26,990 nt of DNA from Lachnospiraceae bacterium UBA7481 (GCA_002478505.1 DLOP01000049.1:4357-31346), one strand, 5' to 3'. Positions 7,135 through 14,761 are shown, numbered from the stretch's first letter. Notes: a model not told the origin generated them from the letters alone. Numbers and translations are program-made.

Positions 7135-8289
7135 ATGAGATTAGATGACGATTTTGAAGATGACTATGATTATGATGATTATTACGATCATGAATTGACG
7201 CGCCGCAACAGCGCGGTCACCCTTCGTTATGCAGTGATCATCGGCAGCGTTTCTGTTTTAGGGATACTGCTTATCGTATTGCTGCTCAACAGCGGAAATG
7301 GACGGGGAGGCGGCGCGCAGGTGTCTTCCCAATACTCCGGAACACTGACAGCGGCGGAGCAGGAACATTTGCAGAATACCATGTTGGAGAACAGTGTGGA
7401 AGATCTGCTGAGCGGCAGTACGCTGACTGCAGATGATCTGGATATCTGGGAGGAGCGTCCGGGGAATACGGTATCTGAGGATGAACCGGAGGTTTCTTCT
7501 TCGGTTGTGGAGAAGAATGATCCGGCTACGGATGGTCTGCATACGTTGATCATCCATGATAACGGTACGGAAGAGTGGGTAAGCATCAATCAGTATCTTG
7601 CAAGAAACAATTATGATTATTCGGGGCTGGTCTATCAGAGACCGTTGATGAAATATTATGAGAATAATACAAGAGTTTCCTATGCCGGGGTGGATATTTC
7701 CAAGACGCAGGATTATGTTGATTTTCTGGAGCTGAGGCGTGCAGGGATAGATTTTGTGATGCTGCGGCTGGGACAGAGAGGGTACAGTTCCGGTGAGATC
7801 ACAATGGATGAGTATTTTATGGATAACTTGAAACGTGCCTCGGAAGCCGGACTGGACGTTGGAGTTTATTTTTTCTCGCAGGCAGTCACGGTGGAGGAAG
7901 CGGAGGAGGAAGCACAGTTTGTCATTGATACGCTCTCTGAGAATAAGATACAGTATCCGGTCGTATTTGCCATGGATTCGATACCCAATGAGGTTTCAAG
8001 GATAGATTCCCTGGATAAGATGGAACGAACCAATATTGCGCTTGCGTTTATGGATAAGATCAGGGAGAACGGATATTTTCCTATGATCTATGGGGATAAG
8101 GAATGGCTGATCCAGAAGATGAGCTTAGGCTCCATGATCGGGTATGATGTATGGCTTTCCCAGGAGAAGGATATTCCGGATTATCCGTATCAGTTTGTCA
8201 TGTGGCAGTATACGACGCATGGCTCGATTGCAGGAATCGCCGGGGACGCCAATCTGAATATCTGTTTTATTGATTATTCGGTGAAATAA
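7135..8289 (+). CDS. membrane-anchored GH25 (lysozyme-like) protein with altered active site
   Basis: The 384-residue protein has an acidic, Tyr-rich cytoplasmic start (residues 1-20), one membrane helix (about 33-51), a Ser/Glu-rich linker (about 52-180), and a glycoside hydrolase family 25 domain (about 183-384). GH25 enzymes are muramidases that cut peptidoglycan. The first conserved Asp is present in YAGVDISK (Asp187). The usual D-x-E pair is replaced: the strand that normally ends in DxE reads YPVVFAMDS, with Ala279 and Asp281. Activity is therefore uncertain; it may be a wall-binding or weakened enzyme (inference). The C-terminal strand FVMWQYT is typical. The start has GGAG about 10 nt upstream. 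The topology puts the catalytic domain outside the cell. Confidence 0.88.
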   Translation: MRLDDDFEDDYDYDDYYDHELTRRNSAVTLRYAVIIGSVSVLGILLIVLLLNSGNGRGGGAQVSSQYSGTLTAAEQEHLQNTMLENSVEDLLSGSTLTADDLDIWEERPGNTVSEDEPEVSSSVVEKNDPATDGLHTLIIHDNGTEEWVSINQYLARNNYDYSGLVYQRPLMKYYENNTRVSYAGVDISKTQDYVDFLELRRAGIDFVMLRLGQRGYSSGEITMDEYFMDNLKRASEAGLDVGVYFFSQAVTVEEAEEEAQFVIDTLSENKIQYPVVFAMDSIPNEVSRIDSLDKMERTNIALAFMDKIRENGYFPMIYGDKEWLIQKMSLGSMIGYDVWLSQEKDIPDYPYQFVMWQYTTHGSIAGIAGDANLNICFIDYSVK

Positions 8290-8295
8290 AACCTG

Positions 8296-8323
8296 TATTG
8301 ACCGCAGTAAAACTGTATCAATA
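8296..8323 (+). other. stem-loop after the GH25 gene sharing a core with the rnfE-rnfA hairpin
   Basis: The sequence pairs TATTGA with TCAATA outside and GCAGT with ACTGT inside around an AAA loop. It lies 6 nt after the GH25 stop codon. No T run follows, so it is not the terminator; that appears to be the hairpin at 8417-8452. The core CGCAGTAAAACTG differs by only one flanking base from the second hairpin at 2875-2903. Confidence 0.6.
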
Positions 8324-8345
8324 TGGAGATTAGAATCAAGGATTA

Positions 8346-9155
8346 TTATGGAGTGTAATCCATGATGCGCTTGGAGATTTTGACCTGTTTATAGATCTTT
8401 GCGTATTCGGAAGGACTTATGCCGTCAATAAAATTGACGGCATAATTTTTTTGCATGCCTTTTTGGTGGAGGAAATCTACCGCTTTATTATAGGCGACTG
8501 CCGCTTCGATCTCGGTGGGATAGGTGCCAATCACATAATTGCCCTTTACATGGATCTTGGCACGAAAGGATAAATTATTGTTTTTTTCATAGCGTGTGAC
8601 ACCATAATACGGGTTTAGGATCTCGATATTGGAGTAACGGAAATCCAGAGGATCTCCGTTTTTAAAACGATAGTCACGCCCTTCTATTGCATAGCGTCTG
8701 ATTCCGTATCTGCCGGTTATGCTGACCTGAGTGCCGTAGTCGGAAACAAAAAGATGACCACCCCGCTTCATGATCTTATGGGAGGAGTAGTAAAAAAGAT
8801 CATCCACGTCAAATTTTAGGGTTTCCTCTGGCGACAGAAAGTAATAAAACATTTTAGGGCGGATATAAATAGGGTTTGCAAAATAAATGCCGTTATCGCG
8901 GAAATTGATAAGGCAAATCCTCTTTTCAAAAGAGAGTGGGGATGAGGAAAGATTTTTTTCTGACGGAAGCTTATTGGAAAACAAAACGACAGCTGCTTCC
9001 TTGTATGCCATGTGGGCCTGCTGCGCAGTTGTAAAACTGCCGAGGCTGATATGCTTTCCGCGGAATGTTATGGAAGCACGATAATAAACGGTGTGATCTT
9101 TTTTTCGGGCAGGCGTAACGCCGGTCAGATGTTTTGTCTTATTTTTCGGGTTCAT
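8346..9155 (-). CDS. tandem AP2-domain protein with an HNH-like remnant
   Basis: The 269-residue protein contains two AP2-like DNA-binding modules. One lies near the N-terminus, running from TGVTPARKKD through YRASITFRGKHISLGSF to AYKEA. The second is at about 185-235, running from YYGVTRYEKN through FRAKIHVKGNYVIGTYPTE to AVAYNKA. Between them NGDPLDFRYSNIEILN resembles the N-x-x-x-x-D-x-R-x-x-N-L stretch of HNH-AP2 homing endonucleases, but I cannot see the His residues that would make it active. The likely role is a DNA-binding regulator derived from such an endonuclease (inference). The start at 9155 has only a weak ribosome site. Its 3' end contains the plus-strand terminator at 8417-8452. 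A good promoter lies at 9216-9244. Confidence 0.75.
   Translation of the reverse strand: MNPKNKTKHLTGVTPARKKDHTVYYRASITFRGKHISLGSFTTAQQAHMAYKEAAVVLFSNKLPSEKNLSSSPLSFEKRICLINFRDNGIYFANPIYIRPKMFYYFLSPEETLKFDVDDLFYYSSHKIMKRGGHLFVSDYGTQVSITGRYGIRRYAIEGRDYRFKNGDPLDFRYSNIEILNPYYGVTRYEKNNNLSFRAKIHVKGNYVIGTYPTEIEAAVAYNKAVDFLHQKGMQKNYAVNFIDGISPSEYAKIYKQVKISKRIMDYTP
8417..8452 (+). terminator. intrinsic terminator (plus strand) inside the convergent AP2 gene
   Basis: A perfect 13-bp stem, TTATGCCGTCAAT with ATTGACGGCATAA, closes on an AAA loop and is followed directly by seven T (8446-8452). On the plus strand this is a textbook terminator for the GH25 transcript, about 130 nt after its stop. The same bases encode part of the C-terminal region of the minus-strand AP2 protein. 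On the minus strand the T run becomes an A run before the stem, so it should not stop AP2 transcription. Confidence 0.85.
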
Positions 9156-9215
9156 ATTGTTTCTTAAATATAAGTCCCTTTCTTAAGAGCCTGCCGGCTC
9201 GGATTCTCTTGTTGA

Positions 9216-9244
9216 ATTATAACAAAATATGATGTTGATTGCAA
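9216..9244 (-). promoter_or_regulatory. sigma-A-type promoter for the AP2 gene
   Basis: On the minus strand TTGCAA and TATAAT are separated by exactly 17 nt. Transcription would start near 9209, giving a leader of about 54 nt. The leader holds a small GAGCC-GGCA-GGCTC hairpin (9188-9201) before the weak ribosome site. Confidence 0.65.
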
Positions 9245-9357
9245 ATTTTTGAAAAAATAAGACATTTTATACCGTTATTTACAGGGAAACAGGCTGGTAT
9301 ATTTTGGGACATGTCTGAATAAAATATTAGGAAAGTATTTTTGGAGGACATAATATT

Positions 9358-9981
9358 TTGTATAAACAATATTCCTGTTACTTTGCAGTATTGTATGTAA
9401 TGCTTTCAATCGTATTCATCAATGCAATACTGCTGACCGACTTAAGAGAGATTTCTAACAGAATGCAAAAGGAAGCCGCAATAGAGCTAATGGAGGAACG
9501 GATGATTAATAAAGTATATGAAAGGACATTGGATTGTATTTATGGCAATGAAAGAACAATACAGTGTCTAAGCATGCACCGGAATTACCGGATCGATCTT
9601 GGGGATCGGGAAATGGATATCCTTTGCCGCATTGTTCAGGCGGAAGCCGGCGGAGAGGATGTCATGGGCAAAATGCTGGTCGCGGATGTGATCATAAATC
9701 GAGTGGAAAATCCAAGGTTTCCGGATGATGTGGAGAGTGTGGTATTTCAGCACGTCGATGGTGTCTACCAGTTTTCGCCTGTGGGAAATGGAAGGATCAA
9801 TGACGTTATTGTCACAGAAGAAACGAGGGAAGCGGTTTATGCCGCATTGTTAGAGGAAGATATCTCAGACGGGGCTTTGTATTTTATATCAAGAAAATAC
9901 GCGGACTCGGACGGACTTGCATGGTTTGAAAATAATCTTACCAGAGTTACGCAGCACGGAGGTCATGAATTTTTCAGATAG
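9358..9981 (+). CDS. SleB-type cell-wall hydrolase (Hydrolase_2 family), membrane-anchored
   Basis: The 207-residue protein has an N-terminal hydrophobic anchor (about residues 8-27) and a C-terminal Hydrolase_2/SleB domain (about 87-205). This family includes lytic transglycosylases of spore cortex and vegetative wall. The core LCRIVQAEAGGED is visible, with Glu96 as the probable catalytic acid, followed by ADVIINRVENPRFPDDVESV and the late HGGHEFF end. I accept a TTG start at 9358 because a strong GGAGGA site lies 9 nt upstream and the next in-frame ATG would cut into the membrane anchor. It lacks the peptidoglycan-binding repeats of classical SleB, so germination function is not implied. 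A weak extended -10 (TGGTATATT, ending at 9303) lies about 55 nt upstream. Confidence 0.85.
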   Translation: MYKQYSCYFAVLYVMLSIVFINAILLTDLREISNRMQKEAAIELMEERMINKVYERTLDCIYGNERTIQCLSMHRNYRIDLGDREMDILCRIVQAEAGGEDVMGKMLVADVIINRVENPRFPDDVESVVFQHVDGVYQFSPVGNGRINDVIVTEETREAVYAALLEEDISDGALYFISRKYADSDGLAWFENNLTRVTQHGGHEFFR

Positions 9982-9982
9982 A

Positions 9983-10011
9983 TTGCATGAAAACGACCTT
10001 TATGCTATACT
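9983..10011 (+). promoter_or_regulatory. sigma-A-type promoter for thrC
   Basis: TTGCAT (9983-9988) and TATACT (10006-10011) are separated by 17 nt, immediately after the SleB-type gene stop. The predicted start is near 10018, leaving a leader of only about 28 nt with AAGGA before the ATG, so there is no room for a T-box or riboswitch. Confidence 0.65.
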
Positions 10012-10045
10012 TGTCTTTGGATTATTGAGAAAGGCAAGGACATAA

Positions 10046-11536
10046 ATGATGGATATCATGTATAGCAGCACAAGGAATGCGGGCGAAAAGGTTTTGGCAT
10101 CGAAGGCGGTTTTACAGGGGCTGGCGGATGACGGCGGATTATATGTTCCTGATCGTCTGCCCAGATTAGATATCGGGTTCAAGGATATGGTTTCCATGGA
10201 TTACAGGCAGACTGCCTATGAAGTGATGAAATTATTTCTGACCGATTATACAAAGGATGAGCTGATGCATTGTATCAACAGTGCATATGACAGTAAGTTT
10301 GATACGGAGGAGATCGCGCCGCTGACTTATGCGGATGGCGCTTATTTTCTGGAGCTTTATCATGGGGCGACGATCGCATTTAAGGATATGGCACTGTCTA
10401 TTCTTCCTTATCTGATGACGACGGCAGCAAAGAAGAATCAATTAAAAGAAGAAATTGTCATTCTGACGGCCACCAGCGGAGATACCGGTAAAGCTGCGAT
10501 GGCAGGGTTTGCGGATGTGGAAGGGACAAGGATCGTCGTGTTTTATCCGAAGAACGGCGTCAGCGCCGTACAGGAGAAACAGATGGTGACGCAGAAAGGG
10601 AAGAACGTCAAAGTCATCGGCATCCACGGTAACTTTGATGATGCCCAGACCGGCGTGAAGAAAATGTTTTCCGATCAGGAATTGAAAAAGGAGTTAAGGG
10701 AGCATGGCTTTGTATTCTCCTCCGCCAATTCCATCAATATCGGACGTCTTGTGCCGCAGATCGTTTACTATGTTTATGCCTATGTGAATCTGTTGAAAAA
10801 CGGAAAGATACAGGAGGGCGAGGAAATTAACGTTGTCGTTCCAACCGGTAACTTCGGAAATATCTTGGCAGCATATTATGCAAAAAACTTAGGACTTCCC
10901 ATACATAAGCTGATCTGCGCATCAAATGAAAACAAGGTATTATATGATTTCTTTCAAAGCGGCGTTTATGACAGGAACAGGGAATTTGTGTTGACCAGTT
11001 CTCCGTCCATGGATATCCTGATTTCCAGCAACTTAGAGCGTCTGATCTATATGATATCAGATAGTGATCCGGAAAAAAACAGGGAGTTGATGTCAAAGCT
11101 TACGGAAACCGGCGTGTATGAGATCACTTCAGGGATGAAAGAAAAACTCGCTGATTTTTATGGCGGATATGCTTCGGAAGAAATGACGGAAAAGAAAATT
11201 CGTGAGCTGTATGAAAAGACAGGCTATGTCATTGATACGCATACGGCGGTTGCCGCTGCGGTCTATGATGCATATAAGGCGGATGCGAAGGATGATCGTA
11301 TCAGCGTGATCGCATCCACGGCTAGTCCTTATAAGTTTGCAAGAAGCGTTATGACTTCGATCGATTCTTCCAATAAAGAACTGGATGATTTTGCGTTGAT
11401 AGATGAATTATGCAGGATCTCTAAGGCAGAGGTGCCCAAAGCGGTTGAAGATATCAGACAGGCTCCGGTGCTTCACGATACCGTATGCGAAAAAGATGAA
11501 ATGCAAATGATGGTAAGAGGATTTTTAGGGTTATGA
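10046..11536 (+). CDS. thrC: threonine synthase
   Basis: Threonine synthase (EC 4.2.3.1) converts O-phosphohomoserine to threonine with pyridoxal phosphate in the cytoplasm. The N-terminus has the family signature YSSTRNAGEKVLASKAVLQG followed by GLADDGGLYVP. The PLP-binding Lys is Lys113 in HGATIAFKDMAL. ILTATSGDTGKAA is the phosphate-binding Ser/Thr loop, and VPTGNFGNILAAYYAK is also conserved. The 496-residue length fits the long, yeast-like class found in clostridia. Two adjacent ATGs (10046 and 10049) are possible, with AAGGA just upstream. The stop codon overlaps the ATG of the receiver-aldolase gene in an ATGA arrangement, which suggests translational coupling. Confidence 0.95.
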   Translation: MMDIMYSSTRNAGEKVLASKAVLQGLADDGGLYVPDRLPRLDIGFKDMVSMDYRQTAYEVMKLFLTDYTKDELMHCINSAYDSKFDTEEIAPLTYADGAYFLELYHGATIAFKDMALSILPYLMTTAAKKNQLKEEIVILTATSGDTGKAAMAGFADVEGTRIVVFYPKNGVSAVQEKQMVTQKGKNVKVIGIHGNFDDAQTGVKKMFSDQELKKELREHGFVFSSANSINIGRLVPQIVYYVYAYVNLLKNGKIQEGEEINVVVPTGNFGNILAAYYAKNLGLPIHKLICASNENKVLYDFFQSGVYDRNREFVLTSSPSMDILISSNLERLIYMISDSDPEKNRELMSKLTETGVYEITSGMKEKLADFYGGYASEEMTEKKIRELYEKTGYVIDTHTAVAAAVYDAYKADAKDDRISVIASTASPYKFARSVMTSIDSSNKELDDFALIDELCRISKAEVPKAVEDIRQAPVLHDTVCEKDEMQMMVRGFLGL

Positions 11537-12633
11537 AACATATTTTGATGGTAGATGACAGTACGACAAATTTAAAAAGCGCAGCAGAAGTCCTGCAGCC
11601 GTATTATCAGCTTTCCATGGCTAAGTCGGGAAAACAGGCGCTGCAATTCTTAAAAAAGAGCATACCGGATCTGATCCTTCTGGATCTGATGATGCCGGAG
11701 ATGAACGGTTATTCGGTCATGGAACAGATAAAATTAAATCCGTTGACTGCCGGGATCCCCATTATTTTTTTGACGGCGGACTCGGAGCAGGCAAGCGAGC
11801 GCAAGGGGCTGCAGATGGGTGCGATGGATTTTATCACAAAGCCGTTTAAGGCGGAAGCTGTGTTAGGGAGGATTGAAAAGGTGTTGCAGATGGAAGATAT
11901 GCGTAAGAACCTCCTTGGTGAAGCAAAAGAAGATCTACGGCAGGGACAGATTTCGGGTGAGGTGGAAGGAAAACAAAACTATACGGATGAAGAAGTATGG
12001 GAAGCGGTCCATAAGATCGATCATACAATGCTGAAAGCGTATGCGACCTGGGAGGATATTAAGAAGCTGTGTAAGGAAGCGATGGAATATAAGACAGCAA
12101 GCGTCTGTGTGCCGCCGTCTTATATTGCAAGGATCAGGGAGACATATGGCGATCAGTTGAAGATCTGTACTGTGATTGGTTTTCCTCTCGGATATGCGAC
12201 GGCTGCCGTGAAAGTATTTGAGACAGAGGACGCCGTGAAGAATGGTGCGGATGAGATCGATATGGTGATCAATATCGGGGATGTCAAAAACAGCAGATAT
12301 GATCTGGTGGAGCGGGAGATCAGCGCTGTACGGGCAGCGTGTCAGGGAAAGATCTTAAAGGTTATTGTAGAGACATGCTACTTGACGGAGGAAGAAAAGA
12401 TCCGCTTATGTCAGATCGTAACGAAGGCGGGAGCGGACTATATCAAAACTTCTACCGGCTTTGGTACGGCAGGGGCAAAGGAAGAGGATATTATACTGTT
12501 TAAAGATAACATAGGTAAGGATGTAAAGATCAAGGCGGCAGGTGGGATCCGCACGAAAGAAGCATTGATGGCATTTGCGGAGCTTGGCTGTGACCGGATC
12601 GGGGCGTCGGCCACGGCGGACTTTATAAAATAA
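11533..12633 (+). CDS. response-regulator receiver domain fused to deoxyribose-phosphate aldolase
   Basis: One uninterrupted 366-residue frame joins two normally separate proteins. Residues 1-120 are a CheY-like receiver: Asp8/Asp9, phospho-acceptor Asp51 in LLDLMMPEMNG, Thr81 and Lys103 in FITKPF are all present. Residues about 155-366 are DeoC (EC 4.1.2.4), which cleaves 2-deoxyribose-5-phosphate to glyceraldehyde-3-phosphate and acetaldehyde. Its Schiff-base Lys is Lys305 in YIKTSTGFG, with Lys334 in KAAGGIRT and Asp243 in EIDMVINIG. The linker (about 121-154) is charged. The start overlaps the thrC stop by 4 nt. All catalytic and phosphorylation residues I can check are intact, so both halves look functional. 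No histidine kinase is in the window. Phosphorylation-controlled aldolase activity is inference. Confidence 0.9.
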   Translation: MKHILMVDDSTTNLKSAAEVLQPYYQLSMAKSGKQALQFLKKSIPDLILLDLMMPEMNGYSVMEQIKLNPLTAGIPIIFLTADSEQASERKGLQMGAMDFITKPFKAEAVLGRIEKVLQMEDMRKNLLGEAKEDLRQGQISGEVEGKQNYTDEEVWEAVHKIDHTMLKAYATWEDIKKLCKEAMEYKTASVCVPPSYIARIRETYGDQLKICTVIGFPLGYATAAVKVFETEDAVKNGADEIDMVINIGDVKNSRYDLVEREISAVRAACQGKILKVIVETCYLTEEEKIRLCQIVTKAGADYIKTSTGFGTAGAKEEDIILFKDNIGKDVKIKAAGGIRTKEALMAFAELGCDRIGASATADFIK

Positions 12634-12670
12634 CGGTTTTAAAGGTAATTGCGAAAGAGTTAAGTCCGGC

Positions 12671-12764
12671 TTACATAACTCTTTGTTTGAAAATAGTTGT
12701 TCCAAAAATATCATAAATGAAATCATTTTTTGGAACAACTATTTTCAAACTTTGAGTTATGTAA
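12671..12764. repeat. 94-bp near-perfect palindrome (38-nt arms)
   Basis: The arms 12671-12708 and 12727-12764 are reverse complements except for one 3-nt mismatch (TTT opposite TTT), around an 18-nt loop. The tips read TTACATAACTC and GAGTTATGTAA, so a TA dinucleotide lies at each end. It sits in the 212-nt gap between the receiver-aldolase gene and the aminopeptidase gene. It could be a miniature inverted-repeat element or a strong bidirectional RNA hairpin. No T run follows on either side. The gap also contains AAAGAGTTA at 12654-12662, able to pair with part of the left arm, and an outer GGTAATTGC/GCAATTGCC pair (12644-12652, 12801-12809). I see no gene or clear promoter in the gap. Confidence 0.85.
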
Positions 12765-12845
12765 ACCTCATAATAAAATTGTAGAACGAAAAATGATAAA
12801 GCAATTGCCTAAATAAGGGTTTTAAAATGTGGGGAAGGACAAGAA

Positions 12846-14696
12846 ATGGGCAGTATGGAAAATAAGGTCATCATGGAACGTATCCATGCACTCAGGCAGA
12901 ATATGAAAGCAGCCGGAGTGCATTATTATTTGGTTGTGACAGCGGATCCTCACGGATCTGAATATATTAATGATCATTATAAGGAACGGGAATATCTGTC
13001 AGGATTTACCGGCTCCAATGGAGACCTTCTGGTTGGGGAGGAGGAATGTCTGCTCTGGACGGACGGAAGATATTTTGTGCAGGCAGAACAAGAGCTGGAA
13101 GGTACGGGCATTATTTTAATGAAAAGCCGGCAGCAGGGTGTTCCGGAGTTGGAGGAATATCTGAAGTCACATCTAAAGGAAGGTATGAAACTGGGACTGT
13201 ATGGTTTTTGTGTGAATGCTTCTCTTGGAAAAAGACTGGAGAAGATCATGAAAGAAAAGCGGGGCGGGATCGTTTATCAGAAGGATCTGGCAGAATCCGT
13301 CTTTGTGGACAGACCGACTGACAGTGCTGCTCCCATACGCATTTTAGAGAAAGGGTTGACTGGGGAAAGCTGTGGGGAAAAGCTGTCCCGCGTCAGAAAG
13401 AAGATGGAGGAGCTTAAGGCGGATCATTTGCTGCTTTCCGGATTAGAAGATCAGATGTGGCTGTTTAATATCAGGGGAGGGGATATTGCATGCAATCCGG
13501 TGGCATATGCATTTACCCTGATTTTTAAAGAAAAGGTGATTGTCTATCTGAAGGAAAAATCCATAGCTGCCCTGCGGGAGAAGGAGGAGAATGTCCGTTT
13601 TGCAAAGGAGAATGGTATTGAATGGCATCCATATGAGGATTTTATCGGGGAACTGCCGGGGGTGCTGCAGCAGTCGGAGAAGCTGTTTGGGAGAAAGGCG
13701 AGAATGATGCTTGATCCCGGAGTGGTCAATTATACGGTCTGCCGGATTGTTGAGGAGAATGCGGAGACGGTGGAAGCAAAGAATCCGACGCAGGTTATGA
13801 AAGCGGTCAAGAATCCGGTGGAGATCGGTCATATTAAGCAGACCTATCTTTTAGACAGCGTCGCGCTCACGAGATATATCCGGTATATCAAGGAACATAA
13901 GACGGAGGGGCTGACGGAAAGTAAAGCTGCAGAAATACTGGAAGGATACCGTCAGGAGATCAAAAGCTTTCAGGGGGTGTCGTTTCCCACCATCAGCGCT
14001 TATGGGGCGAATGCGGCAATGATGCACTATGAGGCGTTGCCCGGCAGGGACGAGGTATTAAAGCCGGAAGGAATCTATCTGGTGGATTCCGGCGGACAGT
14101 ATGAGGGCGGCACTACGGATGTGACAAGAAGTATCATCATGGGAAGCATCACGCAGGAGATGAAAAAGCATTACACGCTGACCGCCGTGGGAATGCTGAG
14201 ATTGCAGAATGCAGTGTTTTTATACGGCTGTACAGGGCGTAATCTGGATATCCTTGCAAGAGGTCCGCTGTGGCAGCAGAAGATGGATTATAAATGCGGT
14301 ACAGGCCATGGCGTTGGCTATATGTTAAGTGTCCATGAAGGACCTCAGAATATCAGCTGGCGCTCCGGTAACGTGAAGGAAGCAGTTCTGGAGGAAGGGA
14401 TGCTGGTGTCTGATGAGCCGGGGGTTTATATTGCAGGAAGCCATGGCATCCGGATCGAGAATATCCTGCTCTGTGAAAAAGGAGAATGTAACGAGGATGG
14501 TCAGTTTATGGGATTTGCGCCATTGACGCTGGTACCATTGGATCCGGAGGGGATCGATCCGGTCTATATGGAGCGAAGCGACATCGAAGCATTGAACCGC
14601 TATCATCGGATGGTCTATGAGCGGCTGTCCCCGTATCTGTCAGAGGATGAGAGGGCGTGGCTGAAGGAACAGACAAAAAGTCTGGAATGCGGTTGA
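12846..14696 (+). CDS. Xaa-Pro aminopeptidase (M24B, three-domain aminopeptidase P)
   Basis: Aminopeptidase P removes the N-terminal residue from peptides with proline in second position. The 616 residues fit the long, three-domain APP1 class: two creatinase-like N-terminal domains (about 10-310) and a C-terminal pita-bread metallopeptidase domain. All five metal ligands can be placed: Asp414 and Asp425 in VDSGGQYEGGTTDVTRS, His488 in GTGHGVGYM, Glu524 in SDEPGVY and Glu538 in IRIEN. VHEGP, conserved in the family, is present. There is no signal peptide, so it is cytoplasmic. The start has GGGGAAGGA 6 nt upstream; a second ATG (MENK) three codons on is an alternative. It is probably a peptide-salvage enzyme transcribed alone. 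Confidence 0.93.
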   Translation: MGSMENKVIMERIHALRQNMKAAGVHYYLVVTADPHGSEYINDHYKEREYLSGFTGSNGDLLVGEEECLLWTDGRYFVQAEQELEGTGIILMKSRQQGVPELEEYLKSHLKEGMKLGLYGFCVNASLGKRLEKIMKEKRGGIVYQKDLAESVFVDRPTDSAAPIRILEKGLTGESCGEKLSRVRKKMEELKADHLLLSGLEDQMWLFNIRGGDIACNPVAYAFTLIFKEKVIVYLKEKSIAALREKEENVRFAKENGIEWHPYEDFIGELPGVLQQSEKLFGRKARMMLDPGVVNYTVCRIVEENAETVEAKNPTQVMKAVKNPVEIGHIKQTYLLDSVALTRYIRYIKEHKTEGLTESKAAEILEGYRQEIKSFQGVSFPTISAYGANAAMMHYEALPGRDEVLKPEGIYLVDSGGQYEGGTTDVTRSIIMGSITQEMKKHYTLTAVGMLRLQNAVFLYGCTGRNLDILARGPLWQQKMDYKCGTGHGVGYMLSVHEGPQNISWRSGNVKEAVLEEGMLVSDEPGVYIAGSHGIRIENILLCEKGECNEDGQFMGFAPLTLVPLDPEGIDPVYMERSDIEALNRYHRMVYERLSPYLSEDERAWLKEQTKSLECG

Positions 14697-14732
14697 AAAA
14701 TTGAAAACCGACTGAAAATCCGGTTTAACATA

Positions 14733-14761
14733 TTTACTTTTCCAAGGTCATTTGTTATAAT
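14733..14761 (+). promoter_or_regulatory. sigma-A-type promoter for pckA
   Basis: TTTACT (14733-14738) and a consensus TATAAT (14756-14761) are 17 nt apart. Transcription should start near 14768, giving a leader of about 50 nt that ends in the strong site AAAGGAGGAAG before the ATG. A weak AAACCG/CGGTTT hairpin lies just upstream, with no clear terminator for the preceding gene. Confidence 0.65.

Noticed and set aside
9023..9042. Third copy of the GCAGT...ACTGC hairpin, inside the AP2 gene
   Set aside because: The loop differs (TGTAAA in place of AAA), the match is short and it lies in conserved AP2 codons, so coincidence is more likely.
10012..10045. Riboswitch or T-box ahead of threonine synthase
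   Set aside because: The predicted leader is only about 28 nt and shows no T-box sequence or stem.
11880..12000. Possible frameshift or assembly error creating the receiver-aldolase fusion
   Set aside because: The frame is continuous through a charged linker, both domains are complete and there is no separate start with a good ribosome site before the aldolase part; only resequencing can exclude it fully.
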